Shown here piece after piece: positions 7,799 to 14,893 of a stretch of DNA of 21,136 nucleotides (positions are counted from its first letter, which is position 1; every line of letters starts with the position of its first letter). This DNA comes from CAYPLH01 sp964411505 (GTDB taxonomy: Bacteria > Bacillota > Clostridia > CAYPLH01 > DUMO01). Both the position numbers and the translations under genes were made by a program. A model generated the notes under the pieces. It was not told the origin of the DNA. It searched no databases and worked only from the letters and a program-made list of their open reading frames with translations. The stretch is taken from NCBI GenBank assembly GCA_964411505.1, contig CAYPLH010000066.1, positions 1 to 21,136 of the forward strand, given 5' to 3'.

Positions 7799-8722
7799 TT
7801 AGCCCAACTTGCTTTTGGGCGAATAATCATCATGCGAAAATAACACTATCCTATCACCTTCTAGTGCAACCCTTAATTTATCCTTCCCTTTAAGTTCAAG
7901 TGCTTCAAGGTACTCTGCCGGAATTTGCAGTCTTCCCGTCTTGTCAAGAACGGCTAGCTCAACATGGGTGTCATCTTCTTTTAAAAAGCCTTCTTCTATC
8001 TTATCAAGCTCCTCTTTATATGAGCTTTTGCGAATAAATTCACTGCTTGTGCGTCCATCTCGTATAGCAACAACTCTGTCAACCTTTCTTGAAACTTGAC
8101 GGTCATGAGTTACAATTACGATTGTTAATCCAAACTCTTTATTCAGATTTCGGAAAATATCAAGTATTCTTTCAGCAGTTTTTGTATCTACCGATCCTGT
8201 AGGTTCATCAGCAAGCAACAGAAGAGGATTATTAGCCAGCGATAGCGCAATTGCAACTCTTTGTTGCTCACCGCCTGACAATTGACTTAATTTATTATTC
8301 CTTCGGTGCGAAAGATCAACCATTTCAAGAAGTTCTTTAGCCTTTTTTCGCCTTTTTGACTTTCCGGAAAACACCATTGGTAATTCTACGTTCTCCATAG
8401 CTGTTAGATACGGAATCAGGTTGCGGGCATTATTCTGCCAGACAAAGCCAACAGTTTTTCTTTTGTATTTTATCAATGCCTTATCATCAAATTTTAAAAG
8501 GTCCTTTCCATCTACCATGAGTTTCCCGGCCGATGGTCGGTCAAGACCTCCAAGCATGTTTAAAAGTGTGGATTTTCCGCTTCCGCTGTTCCCTATTATG
8601 GCCATGACCTCACCACGCTCTATTGTAAGATCAAGACCTTGCAGGGCAACAACTTCAGTTTCATTAGTTTTATAAATTTTCACTAAATTTTCACATTCAA
8701 TCATCAGATCACTGCTGTTCAT
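7799..8722 (-). CDS. ABC transporter ATPase with C-terminal AbrB-like domain
   Basis: The protein has 307 residues from ATG at 8722, preceded by GGGGAGG; the start lies inside the end of the upstream ATPase gene (14-nt overlap), so translation is probably coupled. The N-terminal 225 residues are a MacB/LolD-type ATPase: Walker A GNSGSGKST (44-52), Q-loop FVWQN (93-97), signature LSGGEQQRVAIA (148-159), Walker B LLLLADEP (167-174) and H-loop VTHDR (204-208). After a charged linker (about 229-253) comes a segment (about 254-296) with VLDKTGRLQIPAEYLEALEL and DKLRVALEGDRIVLFS. This matches the SpoVT/AbrB (MazE-like) swapped-hairpin consensus of a Gly-Arg-(x)-(x)-Ile-Pro turn followed by a helix and two strands. 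The role of that tail is not evident; dimerisation or regulation of the ATPase is an inference. Confidence 0.88.
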   Translation of the reverse strand: MNSSDLMIECENLVKIYKTNETEVVALQGLDLTIERGEVMAIIGNSGSGKSTLLNMLGGLDRPSAGKLMVDGKDLLKFDDKALIKYKRKTVGFVWQNNARNLIPYLTAMENVELPMVFSGKSKRRKKAKELLEMVDLSHRRNNKLSQLSGGEQQRVAIALSLANNPLLLLADEPTGSVDTKTAERILDIFRNLNKEFGLTIVIVTHDRQVSRKVDRVVAIRDGRTSSEFIRKSSYKEELDKIEEGFLKEDDTHVELAVLDKTGRLQIPAEYLEALELKGKDKLRVALEGDRIVLFSHDDYSPKSKLG

Positions 8723-9395
8723 AAGACACAACCTCCCCATCATCAAGTGTAATCACACTATCTGCAATTTCCACCATACTAGGATCATGTGTTGTCATAA
8801 CTATAGTAAGACCTTCCTTTTCAACGAGGTTTCTGAACAGCTTAACCACTTGAAGTCCGGTTATTGTATCAAGTTCGCCTGTAGGCTCATCAGCTATGAT
8901 TACTTTTGGTTTATGGGCAAAAGCTCTAGCTATAGCAACTCTTTGCTGTTCACCTCCAGACATCTCCTGTGGACGGTGATGCATCCTTTTATGTAGCGCA
9001 ACCAGTGAAAGACATTCTTCAGCTCGATTCTTTCTATCTCGCATAGGAACCCCTGCAACACGTAGGCCAAACTCCACATTTTCATACGCAGACATCATTG
9101 ATATCAATGCAACCGACTGAAACACAAAGCCTATGTCCAATCTTCTGATCTCATCTCTTCTACTTTCGGTAGTTCTTGTAATCTCCCTATCCTCAAAAAA
9201 AACTTTGCCGCTATTAGGATGATCAAGAGCTCCTAAAAGGTTGATCAGTGTTGTTTTGCCAGAGCCTGATCTGCCTTTGAGCATTGTGAGCGAGCCTTTG
9301 GCAATCTGAATGTTTATATTTTTAAGTGCGTGGACAACCTCTCCACCCGAACGAAAGCTCCGGCATAAATTCTCTGTTTTAAAAATTACACTCAT
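8709..9395 (-). CDS. MacB/LolD-type ABC transporter ATPase
   Basis: The protein has 228 residues if it starts at ATG 9395 (MSVIFKTENL), which matches where the family normally begins; a weak GGAAG precedes it. An in-frame ATG at 9482 would add 29 hydrophobic residues but lacks a ribosome binding site. Motifs are Walker A GRSGSGKTT (41-49), Q-loop FVFQS (90-94), signature MSGGEQQRVAIARA (145-158), Walker B KVIIADEPTGELD (164-176) and H-loop TTHD (201-204). It would hydrolyse ATP to power the FtsX/MacB-like permease, probably as a heterodimer with the ATPase encoded directly downstream, whose start overlaps its 3' end. It lacks the AbrB-like extension of its partner. Confidence 0.88.
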   Translation of the reverse strand: MSVIFKTENLCRSFRSGGEVVHALKNINIQIAKGSLTMLKGRSGSGKTTLINLLGALDHPNSGKVFFEDREITRTTESRRDEIRRLDIGFVFQSVALISMMSAYENVEFGLRVAGVPMRDRKNRAEECLSLVALHKRMHHRPQEMSGGEQQRVAIARAFAHKPKVIIADEPTGELDTITGLQVVKLFRNLVEKEGLTIVMTTHDPSMVEIADSVITLDDGEVVSYEQQ

Positions 9396-9510
9396 TTCTT
9401 CCACATCCCGACCCTTTTTTATTACACCTGATAGTAGTTCATGTAATATTTCAAGTGTGAACACTATTAGAATTAATTTCATTTTTACACTATGTGCTTA
9501 AATGAAAAGC

Positions 9511-10545
9511 TCAGTTTGTAAATAACCTATCCCCTTCTTTAAGACCACTTATAATCTCTATGTAATCTGCTGATTCAATCCCCACTTCAACATCCTGTTC
9601 CTTTCTTAGTCCATCCATAAACAAATTTACATATTTTCGGGTTCCTGACGCACGAATCAAAGATCTTGGTATTCTTACCACATTTTCACGTTTGGCAATT
9701 TCTTTTCTAATATTAGCGGAAGTCCCGACAGGTACAATTTCATCATAACCTCGCAGCTTGATATACACTTTTGACTTAGCATTTTGGAGAAGTTCGGCAG
9801 GAAGATCATCAGGTGGGGGTGTTACTTCTCCTGTAAACAGACTACCATTCATTCTTACATCAACCAAATCTCCCACCTTAAAGGAAGAAATATAACGACC
9901 ATCATGTATTAATTGAGTGTTTGAAGTATCAGCTATACGTATTATTGTCCAGCCTATATCAATTCGGTCTCCTTCCTTGTAGGAGCTAGAAACATAATCA
10001 ACCTCTCCATCCATTGGAGCGACAATACGACCTCTTTCATAATCACGTTCTAGGTCTTCCAATATAGTTTTAACGATTTTTATATCAATAGAAATTTTTT
10101 CAAGAGTGAGTGCATGAGCATTTTTAGAAGATGCAGAAGCATAATCTATTTCCAATTTTTTAAGGGCGATTTCTTGCTGATCAATTTTATTTTTTATATC
10201 TTCCATATCAAGTTCCGCTAGAAGATCACCTTTTCTTACAATATCACCCTTCTTAGCATAGAAAGATTTAAATGGTCCCATTCTATAATCAAATGACAAA
10301 TCCCGCTTATGTACATATTCGAAATATCCATTGCATGTGATTTCCTGTACAATCGTACCTCTACCTACTTCGACCCAATGGTATTCCACCTCGGGAGGCT
10401 TTTTCACAGGCGGAGCTAAAACCTCTTCTTCGTCAGGAAATATGCTGCACCCTGTGACAAGTACAAGGATAATAATGCATGATACGGACAAAAAAAGTTT
10501 CTTAATTAATTTTGATGCTGCCCCCATCTCATAACACTGTTTCAA
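9511..10545 (-). CDS. Lipoprotein membrane-fusion (HlyD/MacA-like) adaptor 1
   Basis: This first gene of the ABC cassette encodes 344 residues from TTG at 10545, with GGGGAG about 6 nt upstream; the next in-frame ATG (MGAAS) has no ribosome binding site. A hydrophobic signal segment ends in the lipobox LVTGC (Cys33), followed by DEEEVLAPPVKKPP (38-51). The body has the two lipoyl-like halves (KKGDIVRKGDLLAELD and VAPMDGEVDYVSSSYKEGD) around a helical hairpin, and a C-terminal part ending in IEIISGLKEGDRLFTN. Its order and key motifs parallel adaptor 2, so the two are paralogues. Both are kept in one cassette, which suggests a mixed adaptor ring or two alternative assemblies. The substrate is unknown. 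Confidence 0.87.
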   Translation of the reverse strand: MKQCYEMGAASKLIKKLFLSVSCIIILVLVTGCSIFPDEEEVLAPPVKKPPEVEYHWVEVGRGTIVQEITCNGYFEYVHKRDLSFDYRMGPFKSFYAKKGDIVRKGDLLAELDMEDIKNKIDQQEIALKKLEIDYASASSKNAHALTLEKISIDIKIVKTILEDLERDYERGRIVAPMDGEVDYVSSSYKEGDRIDIGWTIIRIADTSNTQLIHDGRYISSFKVGDLVDVRMNGSLFTGEVTPPPDDLPAELLQNAKSKVYIKLRGYDEIVPVGTSANIRKEIAKRENVVRIPRSLIRASGTRKYVNLFMDGLRKEQDVEVGIESADYIEIISGLKEGDRLFTN

Positions 10546-10597
10546 ATAAATCTCCCCAGTATAATAAAATACTTATATAACTTAACATCCTTTAATG

Positions 10598-10626
10598 ATT
10601 TTATATAATATTTCTATATTATTCAA
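10598..10626 (-). promoter_or_regulatory. Putative promoter of the ABC cassette
   Basis: On the minus strand TTGAAT (10621-10626) and TAAAAT (10598-10603) are 17 bp apart, about 50 bp upstream of the first adaptor start and just downstream of palindromic repeat copy A. The region is very AT-rich, so other hexamer pairs are possible. Confidence 0.4.
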
Positions 10627-10645
10627 TGATTAGATATTAAGAATG

Positions 10646-10753
10646 CAATCTACCTTTTTCAGATTACGAAGAATGATATAGTGTAACAAAAAGAACAATT
10701 GATTTTATCTTGCTACACTATGTCATTATAACTTTCTCTAAAAAAGCAGATTG
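10646..10753. repeat. Palindromic element, copy A (108 bp), 3' of gpmI
   Basis: The ends caatct (10646-10651) and agattg (10748-10753) pair, and the inner arms 10675-10689 and 10710-10724 pair at 13 of 15 positions. Over 44 aligned positions the arms match at about 30, with mismatches concentrated in the middle. The same element, diverged and interrupted, occurs at 12353-12631 in the same orientation. The two share caaaaagaacaattg and other blocks. It lies 17 bp beyond the gpmI stop codon. Confidence 0.75.
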
Positions 10754-10770
10754 AAGTATTACAAATGCGA

Positions 10771-12309
10771 TCAACTCTTTATTAACAAAGACTCTCCTGT
10801 CATTTCTTCGGGCTTTTTAACTCCCATCAAATCGAGCATTGTTGGTGCAAGATCGGCAAGACCACCCTCTTTTAGAGCAAAATTCTTCACACCAGCCATA
10901 ATCAGCGGAACAACATTAGTTGTGTGAGCAGTATAAGGTCCACCTGTGTCATCGTCTATCATCTTCTCTGAGTTACCATGGTCAGCTGTAACAAGAGCTA
11001 CACCGCCCTGTGCAAGCACTGCTTCTACAACTCTGCCCACACATCTGTCTACTGCTTCTACAGCTGCCCTCGCAGCATCAAATATTCCTGTATGACCAAC
11101 CATATCACAATTTGCAAAATTCAAAACAATTACATCATATTTTTTAGAATTAATTCTGTCAACAACCTCGTCAGTTACTTCATAAGCACTCATTTCAGGC
11201 TTCAGGTCATAGGTGGCAACTTTTGGCGAAGGTATGAGAATCCTTTCCTCACCTTCATATACAGTCTGACAACCGCCATTAAAAAATGATGTTACATGCT
11301 TGAATTTTTCTGTCTCTGCTATACGAAGCTGCGTATATCCAAGCTTGCTTATATATTCACCAAATGTATTTTTAAGCTCTTCTGGTTTGAAAGCTATTAA
11401 CACATTAGAAAGTTCTCTGTCATAAAGTGTCATACACACATAATGTAAAGAGAAAAAACCATTTTCTCTTTCAAATCCGTCAAAATCCCTTTCAGTAAGT
11501 GTTCTAGATATTTCAATTGCTCTGTCTGGTCTAAAATTAAAGAATATAATTGAGTCGTCTTCACTGATAGTGGCGACAGGAGCGCCATTTTCAACAATTA
11601 CCGCAGGTTTTACAAATTCGTCAAATTCTTTTCTCTCGTATGATTCGGACATTGCTGATGTAGCAGATGGCGCGTAAACGCCTTTGCCAAGAACTATTGC
11701 ATCATAAGCTAATTTAACTCGCTCCCAGCGGTTATCCCTGTCCATTGCGTAATAACGACCCATAACAGTAGCAATTTTGCCTACGCCAATCCGTAAAATC
11801 TCAGCTTCCAATTCCTCAACAAACCTTTTCCCGCTGTCAGGAGCAACATCTCTACCATCCATAAAGCAATGTATAAAAACATTTTTAAAGTTTTGTTTCT
11901 TTGCAAGTTCTAACAGTGCATAAAGGTGTGTGTTGTGACTATGCACTCCTCCATCGGATACAAGTCCATAAAGATGCAATTTGGTATTATGCTGTTTGCA
12001 GTTTTCAATTGCATTTAAAAATTCTTCCTTATAAAAAAAATCACCGTCTTCTATAGATTTTGTGATTCGTGTTAGTTCTTGGTATACTATCCGACCTGCG
12101 CCAATATTTGTGTGTCCTACTTCCGAATTACCCATTTGCCCGCGTGGCAGACCAACATCCATCCCGCTGCATCGTAAAACTGTGTTTGGATAAGTTTTCA
12201 TTAAGTTGTCAAGACTAGGTTTATGAGCTGCACTTATTGCATTTCCGCTTTTCTTTTCGCTTAAACCAAAACCATCCATTATTATTAAAGCTATTAATTT
12301 ATCACTCAT
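10771..12309 (-). CDS. gpmI: 2,3-bisphosphoglycerate-independent phosphoglycerate mutase
   Basis: This Mn-dependent cytoplasmic enzyme (EC 5.4.2.12) interconverts 3- and 2-phosphoglycerate. It has 512 residues from ATG at 12309, which has GGAG 7 nt upstream; longer in-frame extensions would add 17 residues not seen in the family. The alkaline-phosphatase-superfamily metal site starts at IIMDGFG (Asp12), and the catalytic Ser62 is in GQMGNSEVGH. HSHNTH, DGRD and RWER substrate-site blocks follow, with the late metal ligands in NFANCDMVGHTG and VTADHGN. It follows pgk-tpiA but is separated by a 390-bp repeat-rich gap. It is bracketed by the two palindromic elements (10646-10753 and 12353-12631). 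Confidence 0.97.
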   Translation of the reverse strand: MSDKLIALIIMDGFGLSEKKSGNAISAAHKPSLDNLMKTYPNTVLRCSGMDVGLPRGQMGNSEVGHTNIGAGRIVYQELTRITKSIEDGDFFYKEEFLNAIENCKQHNTKLHLYGLVSDGGVHSHNTHLYALLELAKKQNFKNVFIHCFMDGRDVAPDSGKRFVEELEAEILRIGVGKIATVMGRYYAMDRDNRWERVKLAYDAIVLGKGVYAPSATSAMSESYERKEFDEFVKPAVIVENGAPVATISEDDSIIFFNFRPDRAIEISRTLTERDFDGFERENGFFSLHYVCMTLYDRELSNVLIAFKPEELKNTFGEYISKLGYTQLRIAETEKFKHVTSFFNGGCQTVYEGEERILIPSPKVATYDLKPEMSAYEVTDEVVDRINSKKYDVIVLNFANCDMVGHTGIFDAARAAVEAVDRCVGRVVEAVLAQGGVALVTADHGNSEKMIDDDTGGPYTAHTTNVVPLIMAGVKNFALKEGGLADLAPTMLDLMGVKKPEEMTGESLLIKS

Positions 12310-12420
12310 TGTAACACTCCATTCGATATATACAAGACAAAAATATATATTGTAATCCACTTTTTTTGAATTGTGAAAATGATATGGTGTAGCAAAAAGA
12401 ACAATTGGCCTTATTTTTTA

Positions 12421-12508
12421 AAAAGATGGCTTCGCCACTTTTTTTCGCTAGGGAACCTTATGGTTCCCTTCGACGGATGCTCCGCATCCTTAAGCACCCT
12501 CCTTAAAA
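12421..12508. repeat. Multi-hairpin cassette, copy 1
   Basis: Consecutive small stems make up this cassette: tggc-ttc-gcca followed by seven T, agggaacc-ttat-ggttccct (12450-12469), ggatgc-tcc-gcatcc (12475-12489), then ttaag/cttaa. It aligns with copy 2 (17250-17340) apart from a few substitutions. Copy 1 continues with gcaaagggg-ctt-cccctttgc (12511-12531), not seen in copy 2. Confidence 0.85.
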
Positions 12509-12538
12509 CAGCAAAGGGGCTTCCCCTTTGCAATCCCT

Positions 12539-12570
12539 ATTGTCTATGAAAGTATACTTTAATAGACAAT
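12539..12570. repeat. 32-bp near-perfect palindrome
   Basis: The arms attgtctat (12539-12547) and atagacaat (12562-12570) enclose the 12-bp palindrome aaagtatacttt (12549-12560); 30 of 32 positions are self-complementary. The central 12-mer also occurs at 14742-14753 upstream of pgk. Confidence 0.75.
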
Positions 12571-12657
12571 AAAAAACTAGCCGGTTCTGCTGCTACATCA
12601 TATCATTGTGTGTCTTTTTAAAAGCGGATTAAGCTTTTTATTTGTTCCATTTACAAT

Positions 12658-12686
12658 AGCCCTTATTAATTTAAGGGGCTTTTTTA
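12658..12686. terminator. Terminator-like hairpin downstream of pgk-tpiA
   Basis: The arms agccctt (12658-12664) and aaggggct (12673-12680) pair with one bulged G, and a run of T follows on the plus strand. On the minus strand, the direction of tpiA transcription, the hairpin is preceded by T/A-rich sequence but the following bases are not U-rich. Termination of tpiA here is possible but weakly supported. Confidence 0.4.
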
Positions 12687-12699
12687 ATCAATTGCTAAC

Positions 12700-14643
12700 C
12701 TAATTATTGTATTTTACTATACCTGTAAAATCTGCAACTTTAAGGCTTGCTCCACCAACTAACCCACCATCAATATCAGGCATTCCAAAAAGCTCTGCAG
12801 CGTTGGAAGGTTTTACACTTCCGCCGTATTGGATTCTTACCGCATCCCCGGTTTCTTCATCATATAAATCTTCTACTGTTTTTCTTATTATATGATTTAC
12901 CTCATTGGCTTGTTCCGATGTTGCAGTTTTTCCAGTTCCTATAGCCCAAATGGGTTCATAAGCAATAATCAGCTTTTTAACTTGTTCTTTTGTGAGTCCA
13001 CCTAAAGCGATTTTAACTTGATACCGGATCAAGTCAGCGGTAACGCCCTGTTCTCTTTTTTCCAGCGTTTCACCTACACAAACTATAGGGATAAGACCAT
13101 ATTTAAATGCCGAATGTACTTTTTTATTAACAGTTTCATCAGTTTCGGCAAAATACTCTCTTCTTTCAGAGTGACCTATTATAACATATTCTACACCCAT
13201 GCTCTTGAGCATTTGACCTGAAACCTCGCCTGTGTAAGCACCGCTTTCCTCCCAGTGCATATTCTGGGCACCAACCTTTATATTTGAGCTATCTGCCGCT
13301 TTTAACACAGCTGACAAACATACAAAAGGAACGCACACTATAACATCAGCGTTTGCTTCTTTTACTTGCATCTTTAGTTCCTCAACAAATTGAGTAGCTT
13401 CATCGGGGGTTTTGAACATTTTCCAGTTTCCTGCAATAACTTTTCTTCTGGGGTTTTTATCTATAAGGCAAGCTATTCCGGGCAACTCCTTTCCTTCGAG
13501 GAATTCAAGAGAAGCTCCGCCACCAGTTGAAATATGAGTTACTCTATCTGCAAAACCCATTTGCTCAATAGCCGCTACAGAGTCGCCTCCGCCAACTATG
13601 GATACTGCTTTTGACTCAGCTACAACCTTTGCAATCTCTCTTGTTCCATAGGCGAAGTTGGGGAATTCAAAAACGCCCATAGGTCCATTCCATACAATAG
13701 TTCCTGCTTTTTTAATTTCCTTTGCAAACCTTTCAACAGTAAGTGAACCAATGTCCATACCCTTCCAGCCATCAGGCATTGCATCAGAAGGTACATATTT
13801 AAATTCTGTATCATTTTTAAATTCTTTTCCAACAATGCTTCCTACCGGCAGTATAAGATTAACACCTTTTTCTTCGGCTTTTTCCATAAGAGTTTTTGCA
13901 TAATATATTTTGTCATCTTCACAGATTGAATCACCGATTTTGTACCCTTTTGCTTTAAGGAAAGTATATGCCATCCCTCCGCCAATTATCAGGGTATCAA
14001 CCTTGTCCAGAAAATTTTCAATAACTCCGATTTTATCAGATACCTTAGCGCCACCCAATATTGCCACAAATGGTCTTTTGGGGTTAGCAAGAGCATTTCC
14101 CATGATGTCAATTTCTTTTTTAATAAGGTAACCGCAAACGGCAGGAAGATAATCCGCCATACCTGCTGTCGAAGCATGAGCTCTGTGAGCTGTTCCAAAA
14201 GCGTCGTTTACAAATACTTCTGCAAGGCTTGCCAGTTGTTTTGCAAACTCTGGATCGTTTTCGGTTTCTTCTTTATGAAAGCGAACATTTTCAAGCATAA
14301 GCACTTCGCCGTTTTTTAATGCTGCTACTTTAGCTTTTGCGTCCTCACCGATAACATCAGAAGCCATAATCACTTCTTTGCCTAATAGATTACTTAGCCT
14401 TACTGCACAAGGTTTCATACTGAATTTTTCCTCAAAACCTTTCTTTGGTCTGCCTAAGTGTGATACCAGTATAACTTTTGCACCCTGAGCTATAAGATAG
14501 TTTATGGTTGGAAGTGCTCCTACTATTCTGCTATCATTTGTAATATTGCCCTCATCATCCTGAGGTACATTAAAGTCAACCCTTACAATAACTTTTTTAC
14601 CTTTTACACGAATGTCTTCAACAGTTTTCTTACTTATACTCAT
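12700..14643 (-). CDS. pgk-tpiA: Phosphoglycerate kinase-triosephosphate isomerase fusion
   Basis: This is one 647-residue reading frame from ATG 14643 (AGGAG 8 nt upstream; an upstream in-frame extension is unlikely). Residues 1-398 are a full-length phosphoglycerate kinase (EC 2.7.2.3): VDFNVP, SHLGRP, LENVRFHKEE, GTAHRAHAS, GAKVSDK, the nucleotide-site GPMGVFE, GGGDSVAA and STGGGASLEFLEGK. Residues 399-647 are a full-length triosephosphate isomerase (EC 5.3.1.1): GNWKM with Lys408, GHSERR with His491, AYEPIWAIGTGKTA with Glu563, and QYGGSVKP. The join (LIDKNPRRKVIAGNWKM, near 13449) has no stop, no start codon at the usual isomerase N-terminus and no ribosome binding site. Such fusions are known from Thermotoga. 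The product would hold two steps around glyceraldehyde-3-phosphate dehydrogenase in one chain. It lies downstream of gap. Confidence 0.95.
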   Translation of the reverse strand: MSISKKTVEDIRVKGKKVIVRVDFNVPQDDEGNITNDSRIVGALPTINYLIAQGAKVILVSHLGRPKKGFEEKFSMKPCAVRLSNLLGKEVIMASDVIGEDAKAKVAALKNGEVLMLENVRFHKEETENDPEFAKQLASLAEVFVNDAFGTAHRAHASTAGMADYLPAVCGYLIKKEIDIMGNALANPKRPFVAILGGAKVSDKIGVIENFLDKVDTLIIGGGMAYTFLKAKGYKIGDSICEDDKIYYAKTLMEKAEEKGVNLILPVGSIVGKEFKNDTEFKYVPSDAMPDGWKGMDIGSLTVERFAKEIKKAGTIVWNGPMGVFEFPNFAYGTREIAKVVAESKAVSIVGGGDSVAAIEQMGFADRVTHISTGGGASLEFLEGKELPGIACLIDKNPRRKVIAGNWKMFKTPDEATQFVEELKMQVKEANADVIVCVPFVCLSAVLKAADSSNIKVGAQNMHWEESGAYTGEVSGQMLKSMGVEYVIIGHSERREYFAETDETVNKKVHSAFKYGLIPIVCVGETLEKREQGVTADLIRYQVKIALGGLTKEQVKKLIIAYEPIWAIGTGKTATSEQANEVNHIIRKTVEDLYDEETGDAVRIQYGGSVKPSNAAELFGMPDIDGGLVGGASLKVADFTGIVKYNN

Positions 14644-14687
14644 TAGTTTCACTCCTTTTAAGTAACTTGTCCCTGATTCAAATAACA

Positions 14688-14790
14688 TTTTATAACAACA
14701 TCACTAATTCTGCAAGCAATTGCACTCCTCTATAGCTTTGAAAAGTATACTTTCTAATGTTGCTTTCTAGGTCATAGTCATGTTATAAAA
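14688..14790. repeat. Possible 103-bp imperfect inverted-repeat element
   Basis: The ends ttttataac (14688-14696) and gttataaaa (14782-14790) are perfect 9-bp inverted repeats, and partial complementarity continues inward (aagcaa/ttgctt blocks). The palindrome aaagtatacttt lies at 14742-14753. Its size is similar to the elements at 2263 and 10646. The sequence also contains the pgk leader or promoter region, so the symmetry could be coincidental. Confidence 0.4.
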
Positions 14791-14821
14791 AAAGGTCCGG
14801 TTCAAGGTTCGCCCGGACCTT
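14785..14821 (-). terminator. Intrinsic terminator of gap
   Basis: A 9-bp perfect GC-rich stem, aaggtccgg (14792-14800) with ccggacctt (14813-14821), has a 12-nt loop. On the minus strand it is followed at once by seven T (14791-14785). It is positioned 73 bp after the gap stop codon and upstream of pgk, so gap is probably a separate or attenuated transcript. Confidence 0.88.
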
Positions 14822-14893
14822 CATTTTTTAAATATTGTCTATTGTCCACTAAACACATAATCGGCGCTTAGTGTTTTAATTAAATTCCATAGT

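Larger units (their letters stand above)
12353..12631. repeat. Palindromic element, copy B, with nested insertion
   Basis: The ends taatcc (12353-12358) and ggatta (12626-12631) pair, and the inner arms 12381-12395 and 12590-12604 pair at 13 of 15 positions with one further G-T. Compared with copy A, three pairs have changed on both sides: outer C-G to T-A, outer T-A to C-G, and inner A10680-T10719 to G12386-C12599. About 170 bp of extra hairpin sequence occupies the loop, starting near 12418. It ends 43 bp upstream of the gpmI start. Confidence 0.72.
12310..12699. other. Repeat-dense gap between tpiA and gpmI
   Basis: No gene lies in these 390 bp. Nearly all of it is structured: palindromic element copy B (12353-12631), with hairpin cassette copy 1 (12421-12508) and two more hairpins (12511-12531 and 12539-12570) nested in its loop, then a terminator-like stem at 12658-12680. 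A gpmI promoter presumably lies in 12310-12360; a TTACAA-17-TATATA pair there is too weak to call. If it is real, its -35 would fall on the end of the repeat. Confidence 0.7.

Noticed and set aside
9396..9482. N-terminal extension of the first ATPase
   Set aside because: It would add 29 hydrophobic residues not seen in the family and has no ribosome binding site. The start at 9395 fits the domain boundary.
12421..12490. Short peptide starting MRSIR on the minus strand of the hairpin cassette, with AAGGAGG upstream
   Set aside because: The frame is cut by different stops in copies 1 and 2, so it is not conserved as a peptide. The base pairing explains the conservation better.
13620..13835. 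Alternative frame within the phosphoglycerate kinase gene
   Set aside because: It is fully contained within a strongly conserved gene on the same strand; a shadow of biased codon use.
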